Below are positions 6,575-9,792 of a stretch of 9,792 bases of DNA, in pieces. This DNA is from an uncultured bacterium. Lineage in GTDB: Bacteria; Auribacterota; Tritonobacteria; UBA1439. The position numbers and the translations under genes are program-made. How positions within the stretch are numbered: position 1 is the first letter of the stretch; every line of letters begins with the position of its first letter. The notes under the pieces are model-generated. The model was not told the DNA's origin. It did no database searches and saw only the letters and a program-made list of their open reading frames with translations. Location: contig CALLYX010000397.1 in NCBI GenBank assembly GCA_937858775.1, positions 1 through 9,792 on the forward strand, read 5' to 3'.

Positions 6575-8062
6575 ATGACCACTCGAAAATCAAAGGTATT
6601 GCTCATCCAGCCGACGTGGTCATCCGTCCACGGTTCCTTCGCCTCGATCGCCGCCAAGAAGCTTTTCCTGCCGCCCGTCGGCATATGCTATCTCGCCGCC
6701 GCGCTTTTCCGCAAGGGACACGAGGTGGAGATGCTCGACCTGGAGCCTGCCGGGCTGTCCCTCCGGGAGACGCTGGAGGCGATCGCCGGGGCCCGTCCGG
6801 ACCTCCTCGGCGTTACGACCACGACGCCGGCCTATTCCATCGCCAGGGATTTTTGCGCCGAGGTGCGGGGGGCATTGCCCGGCCTCCCCATCGTCATAGG
6901 AGGCCCCCATATCTCGGGGACGGGAGCGGAGGAACTCGACGCCCCTTTCGATTACGCACTGCTCGGCGAGAGCGAGCTTAGCCTTCCTACCCTGGCCGAC
7001 GCGGTCATGGGAGAGGCGGGGGTCGAGGAAGTCCCGGGGCTCGTATACCGGTCGGCGGGGGGGCTCCGCCGCACCGACCGCGGCCCCTTTATCGATGATC
7101 TCGACCGGATCCCCTTCCCACTGCGGGGGTTGCTGGACCCCGCCCACTACGCCACCTTCGTCCCGGGGAGGGGGCTTCGCCGCGCCACCACGATTACCGC
7201 ATCGAGGGGATGTCCGTTCCAGTGCGTATTCTGTTCCGCCCATGTGATTCTGGGGAAGAAATTCAGGCTGCGGAGCGTGGGCAATATACTCGAGGAAATC
7301 GAGGAGGCGCGGAGGCGATGGCGCATCTCGCATTTCTACTTCAACGATTCGACCCTCACGCTGATGCGGGACTGGATTCTCTCCCTGTGCGAACAGATAA
7401 GGCGGAAGGGGCTGGACATTACCTGGGAGGGGATGACCCGGGTGAACGCGATCGACCGCGAACTCCTCAAGGCGCTGAAGGGCGCGGGCTTCGTCCGCCT
7501 CTCCCTCGGAATCGAGAGCGGGGACCAGCGGATCCTGGACGTGATGAAGAAGGGCGTGACGGTCGAGGAGATCAGGGCGGCGTATCGCCTCTGCCGCGAG
7601 GAGGGGATCGAGACGGAGAGCTTCGCCATGCTCGGCTTGCCCGGGGAGACGCGGGAGACGATCCGCCGCACCGCGTGGTTTGTCAGGAGTATCCCCGAGG
7701 TGCGCTATTCGTCCTTTTCGATAGCGACCCCCTATCCTGGGAGCGAGCTCATGGACATGGCGAAGAAGGGGGAGCATGGGCTGCGGCTCCTCTCCACTGA
7801 CTACAACCGTTACCGGCGCTACGACGGGGGGGTGATGGAGGTAAACGGGCTGTCGCCGGCGGATCTCCAGCGGGAGCAGAAGATAGGCCTTCTCATCATG
7901 CACCTCACCCCCCGCAAGATGCTCGCCCTTATCCGCCATTTCGGAGTATGGATGCTCGTCGGCCGGTTCGTCGGCATTCTCAAGGAGTTGGTTCAGGGGG
8001 CGGGGAAACGATTGCGCGGCAACGGGGCTCAGGGAGAGGAGTTCTCAGCGTTTCGCAAATAG
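6575..8062 (+). CDS. Class B radical SAM protein with N-terminal B12-binding-type domain
   Basis: This 495-residue protein has the same two-domain plan as the gene divergent from it, with closer agreement to family consensus. The cobalamin-type domain (about 5-150) shows VLLIQP (8-13), LPPVGICYLAAAL (32-44), IVIGGPH (106-112) and LLGESE (129-134). FIDDLDRIPFP (172-182) is the linker. The cluster motif is ASRGCPFQCVFC (209-220; C213, C217, C220). SLGIESGDQRIL (310-321), MLGLPGET (352-359) and TPYPGS (385-390) are classic class B radical SAM segments. A basic and hydrophobic tail (about 446-476, RKMLALIRHFGVWMLVGRF...) may bring it to membrane. The ATG at 6575 has AGAGGGA about 11 nt upstream. 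It is a single-gene plus-strand unit between two minus-strand operons. Its last 18 nt overlap the end of the convergent methyltransferase gene. A role in tailoring the same product as its neighbours is inferred from position only. Confidence 0.92.
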   Translation: MTTRKSKVLLIQPTWSSVHGSFASIAAKKLFLPPVGICYLAAALFRKGHEVEMLDLEPAGLSLRETLEAIAGARPDLLGVTTTTPAYSIARDFCAEVRGALPGLPIVIGGPHISGTGAEELDAPFDYALLGESELSLPTLADAVMGEAGVEEVPGLVYRSAGGLRRTDRGPFIDDLDRIPFPLRGLLDPAHYATFVPGRGLRRATTITASRGCPFQCVFCSAHVILGKKFRLRSVGNILEEIEEARRRWRISHFYFNDSTLTLMRDWILSLCEQIRRKGLDITWEGMTRVNAIDRELLKALKGAGFVRLSLGIESGDQRILDVMKKGVTVEEIRAAYRLCREEGIETESFAMLGLPGETRETIRRTAWFVRSIPEVRYSSFSIATPYPGSELMDMAKKGEHGLRLLSTDYNRYRRYDGGVMEVNGLSPADLQREQKIGLLIMHLTPRKMLALIRHFGVWMLVGRFVGILKELVQGAGKRLRGNGAQGEEFSAFRK

Positions 8063-8866
8063 ATACTCGTTGTTCCCCAGGCCGTTGGTGGATTTCAAGT
8101 TCTCGAGAGAGAAACCGAGCTGCCGCACGAAGGCGAACACCTCGGCGACGGATGCGTACTCGTACGGATATCCCCCCAGCCAGTCGCTGATGTCTATCCG
8201 CCACGACATTCCGCGAAGCTCCTTGTGGCCCCTGATCTTCCTCGCGGGGTTCCGGAGGGTCAGGCAGTAGGCGAGGACGAGGAAGGAGATGACGGCGGCG
8301 TCGACCGCTTTCTGAGCGGCGAGCGGCGCGCGCGAGTAGATCCGCTTCACCCTCGCCCAGAAAACAGAGGGTCCGAATCTGCCGTCGGGGTAGATGGCGA
8401 TGCCGTCCGCCCTGTTGTAGATCGCGAGATACATGATCCCCCCCGGCGCCACGAGCCCCGCGGCGTTCCGGACCGCCCCCCACAGATCGCCGGTGTGGTG
8501 CAGCACCCCCCAGGAGTAGACGCAGTCGAACGTTCCGAGGGATGAGATGAAGCCCTCGTCGAGGATGGACCCCCGCATCACCCGCCAGTGGGAGGGATTA
8601 TTCTCCTGGGCGCGGAGGTAGTCGCAGCACCGCACGGAGTCGGCGTCGATGTCGAAGCTCACCACCCTGGACGCGCCGAGCCGGAGGGCCGCGAGGGAGA
8701 AGAGACCGCTCCCGCACCCCGCGTCTAGGAACGTCCTGCCCTTCAGGTCGTACCCGCGGCAGAAGGCGGCGAGGGATTTGACCGCCTCGCCGATCCGCTC
8801 TTCGTCGAGGTGGCGCTCGACGAACGCCTGCCAGTTCCTTCCGAATGCGAATGGCCGTGCGCCCAT
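8045..8866 (-). CDS. Class I SAM-dependent methyltransferase
   Basis: This is a 273-residue methyltransferase when started at the ATG at 8866. An in-frame ATG at 8920 would add 18 residues of low-complexity character. I prefer 8866 because GAGAGGAG lies 5 nt upstream and because the family usually begins with a FxFGxNWQ-like segment, here FAFGRNWQ (6-13). Motif I is FLDAGCGSGLFS (46-57), followed by VVSFDID (68-74) and GVLHHTGDLWGA (120-131). APGGIMYLAIYN (140-151) is the strand 4-5 region. The C-terminal RGMSWRIDISDWLGGYPYE (218-236) and GLGNNEYLF (262-270) match a widespread family of small-molecule methyltransferases often found in surface-polysaccharide and secondary-metabolite loci. Residues 188-204 are hydrophobic. 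It lies 105 nt after the radical SAM gene that precedes it on the same strand and is probably transcribed with it. The substrate is unknown. Confidence 0.9.
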   Translation of the reverse strand: MGARPFAFGRNWQAFVERHLDEERIGEAVKSLAAFCRGYDLKGRTFLDAGCGSGLFSLAALRLGASRVVSFDIDADSVRCCDYLRAQENNPSHWRVMRGSILDEGFISSLGTFDCVYSWGVLHHTGDLWGAVRNAAGLVAPGGIMYLAIYNRADGIAIYPDGRFGPSVFWARVKRIYSRAPLAAQKAVDAAVISFLVLAYCLTLRNPARKIRGHKELRGMSWRIDISDWLGGYPYEYASVAEVFAFVRQLGFSLENLKSTNGLGNNEYLFAKR

Positions 8867-8946
8867 TGCGTCTCCTCTCGGATTTGTTGTTGTGCCCACT
8901 GCCCGACCCTCCGGCGGCATGGCGACGGGTATTCAACCCTTGCAGG

Positions 8947-8958
8947 GCGTCGCGACGC
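8947..8958. repeat. 12-bp perfect palindrome GCGTCGCGACGC between radical SAM and methyltransferase genes
   Basis: A self-complementary 12-mer lies in the 105-nt spacer after the 8972 stop, with a smaller repeat GGGT-ATTCA-ACCC just beyond it at 8927-8939. Neither is followed by a T-run on the minus strand, so a rho-independent terminator is not supported. They could form mRNA structure that sets the radical SAM to methyltransferase ratio, or be chance in GC-rich DNA. Confidence 0.25.
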
Positions 8959-8971
8959 ACGACCCGGGCGC

Positions 8972-9792
8972 CTACGTGAGAAGCATGCGGATGAATTTGG
9001 CCGCCAGGCGCGCGGTATACGCCAGCTCGTTTATGCTCGAGAGGGACCTCAACTTCCTCGCGATATACGAAGGCCTTAAATAAAATGCCCGGTAGTAGCG
9101 TGTATAGGCGTTGCGCAGATCGGATTCCGACAATCCGCGGGGAAGGAAGACGATCTGTTGGGCGGAATAATCGTCCCAATTCTCCGAAATGATCCGCCCA
9201 TGGCGATGTATATCTTTTGCCACTTCGGACCCCGGCATGGGCGCAAGGTACCACACGTAAAAGTAATCCAGATCGATCTTCCTCAGGAATCTGACCGACT
9301 CATTTATCGTGTCTTCTGTTTCTCCCGCCCCGCCGAGTATAAATGAACCGCTCGTTTCGATCTTGTTCTTCCTGACAAGCTCAACAGCGCTGCGGATGGT
9401 CTCCACCTTGAGATTCTTCTTATAGGAGTCGAGCATCCGCTGCGATCCGCTCTCGATACCGAAGGTGATATTCCGGCATCCCGCGGCTCGCATCTGCTTC
9501 AGTTTCTCGTCCGTTACCTGATCGGCGCGCATGCTGCACGCCCATGTGCTGCCCGGAAGTTCGCCGGCCAGCCTGTCGCAGAGATCGTGCAGCCACCGGG
9601 CGTTCACGCCCATGTTCTCATCTTCGATATCGAAGTGCTTGACGCCGTAATCTGTCCGGAGGCGCTTCATCAGTTCGATGATGTAGGGGACGCCGTGCTG
9701 CCGGTAGCGGCGACCCAGGACCGTCCTGTCGCAGAAGGTGCACCCATGGGGACATCCCCTGGAGGTGATGACCATCATCGACCTCCCCGGGG
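8972..9792 (-). CDS. Radical SAM protein, C-terminal part (5' end beyond right edge)
   Basis: The frame is open to the right edge. The most upstream ATG seen (9778) lies only 6 residues before the cluster motif, so it is an internal Met and the real start is outside. Numbering from that Met, the cluster motif is SRGCPHGCTFC (C9, C13, C16). FGIESGSQRML (106-116), ILGGAGETEDT (147-157) and APMPGSE (179-185) are typical of class B radical SAM enzymes, most of which carry an N-terminal B12-binding domain; that part would lie beyond 9792 and cannot be seen. The C-terminus resembles the tail of such enzymes, with basic residues and short helices and a TAG stop at 8972. GC is lower than in the neighbours (about 51% by hand count over 9061-9480), which hints at a different origin. 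It precedes the 8045-8866 methyltransferase on the same strand. The reaction is unknown. Confidence 0.88.
   Translation of the reverse strand, partial: PGRSMMVITSRGCPHGCTFCDRTVLGRRYRQHGVPYIIELMKRLRTDYGVKHFDIEDENMGVNARWLHDLCDRLAGELPGSTWACSMRADQVTDEKLKQMRAAGCRNITFGIESGSQRMLDSYKKNLKVETIRSAVELVRKNKIETSGSFILGGAGETEDTINESVRFLRKIDLDYFYVWYLAPMPGSEVAKDIHRHGRIISENWDDYSAQQIVFLPRGLSESDLRNAYTRYYRAFYLRPSYIARKLRSLSSINELAYTARLAAKFIRMLLT

Noticed and set aside
6620..7939. A 439-codon minus-strand ORF opposite the second radical SAM gene
   Set aside because: Same shadow effect. The product has no recognisable domain and no Shine-Dalgarno, and the opposite strand holds the full set of class B radical SAM motifs.
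8867..8920. The longer 291-residue start of the second methyltransferase at ATG 8920
   Set aside because: The extra 18 residues do not resemble the family N-terminus, and the ATG at 8866 has a strong GAGAGGAG at the right spacing.
8867..8971. A small gene, tRNA or riboswitch in the spacer between the third radical SAM gene and its methyltransferase
   Set aside because: No open frame with a start and ribosome site, no cloverleaf and no aptamer-like conserved core was seen; only short palindromes.
1..9792. CRISPR arrays, insertion sequences or long direct repeats
   Set aside because: I saw no regularly spaced repeats, no transposase motifs and no terminal inverted repeats on either strand when reading through.

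Overview
The window is a compact, GC-rich stretch of bacterial chromosome. I hand-counted about 67% GC in 7441-7620 and about 51% in 9061-9480. It looks like part of a cell-envelope glycoconjugate or glycolipid biosynthesis locus. The gene style (class B radical SAM proteins, small class I methyltransferases, GT2, DegT aminotransferase, UGM-like flavoprotein, tight Shine-Dalgarno-led operons) fits a Gram-negative, probably anaerobic and uncultivated lineage. No gene here fixes the phylum. I see no rRNA, tRNA, IS element or CRISPR array.

Layout. (a) 1-~320 is a problem zone. It holds an unrecognised partial ORF (1-177), then sequence that should encode the FAD-binding N-terminus of the next gene but does not do so cleanly. 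(b) A plus-strand pair: an FAD-dependent oxidoreductase of the UDP-galactopyranose mutase/protoporphyrinogen-oxidase-like superfamily (to 1680), overlapping by 4 nt a DegT/DnrJ/EryC1/StrS PLP aminotransferase (1677-2798). (c) A minus-strand operon read from 6425 down to 2811: B12-binding-type radical SAM protein, class I methyltransferase, NodB-like polysaccharide deacetylase, DPM1-type GT2 glycosyltransferase. Its junctions are a 17-nt overlap, a 16-nt gap and a 7-nt gap. (d) A 149-bp divergent spacer with a candidate promoter, then a second class B radical SAM protein on the plus strand (6575-8062). (e) A minus-strand pair entering from the right edge: a third radical SAM protein (5'-truncated by the window) and a second class I methyltransferase (8045-8866). 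This methyltransferase converges on, and overlaps by 18 nt, the gene in (d).

How they may work together (inference): the aminotransferase would make an aminosugar nucleotide, GT2 would transfer a sugar to a polyprenyl phosphate or lipid, the NodB protein would act on an N-acyl or similar group, and the oxidoreductase, radical SAM proteins and methyltransferases would tailor the sugar or lipid. Hydrophobic segments in both methyltransferases and two radical SAM proteins suggest membrane-associated substrates.

Most worth a second look: the NodB-like protein has Lys-Glu where the family has the catalytic Asp-Asp; a radical SAM to methyltransferase gene pair occurs twice; the third radical SAM gene has lower GC; and the 5' end of the oxidoreductase appears damaged or chimeric.
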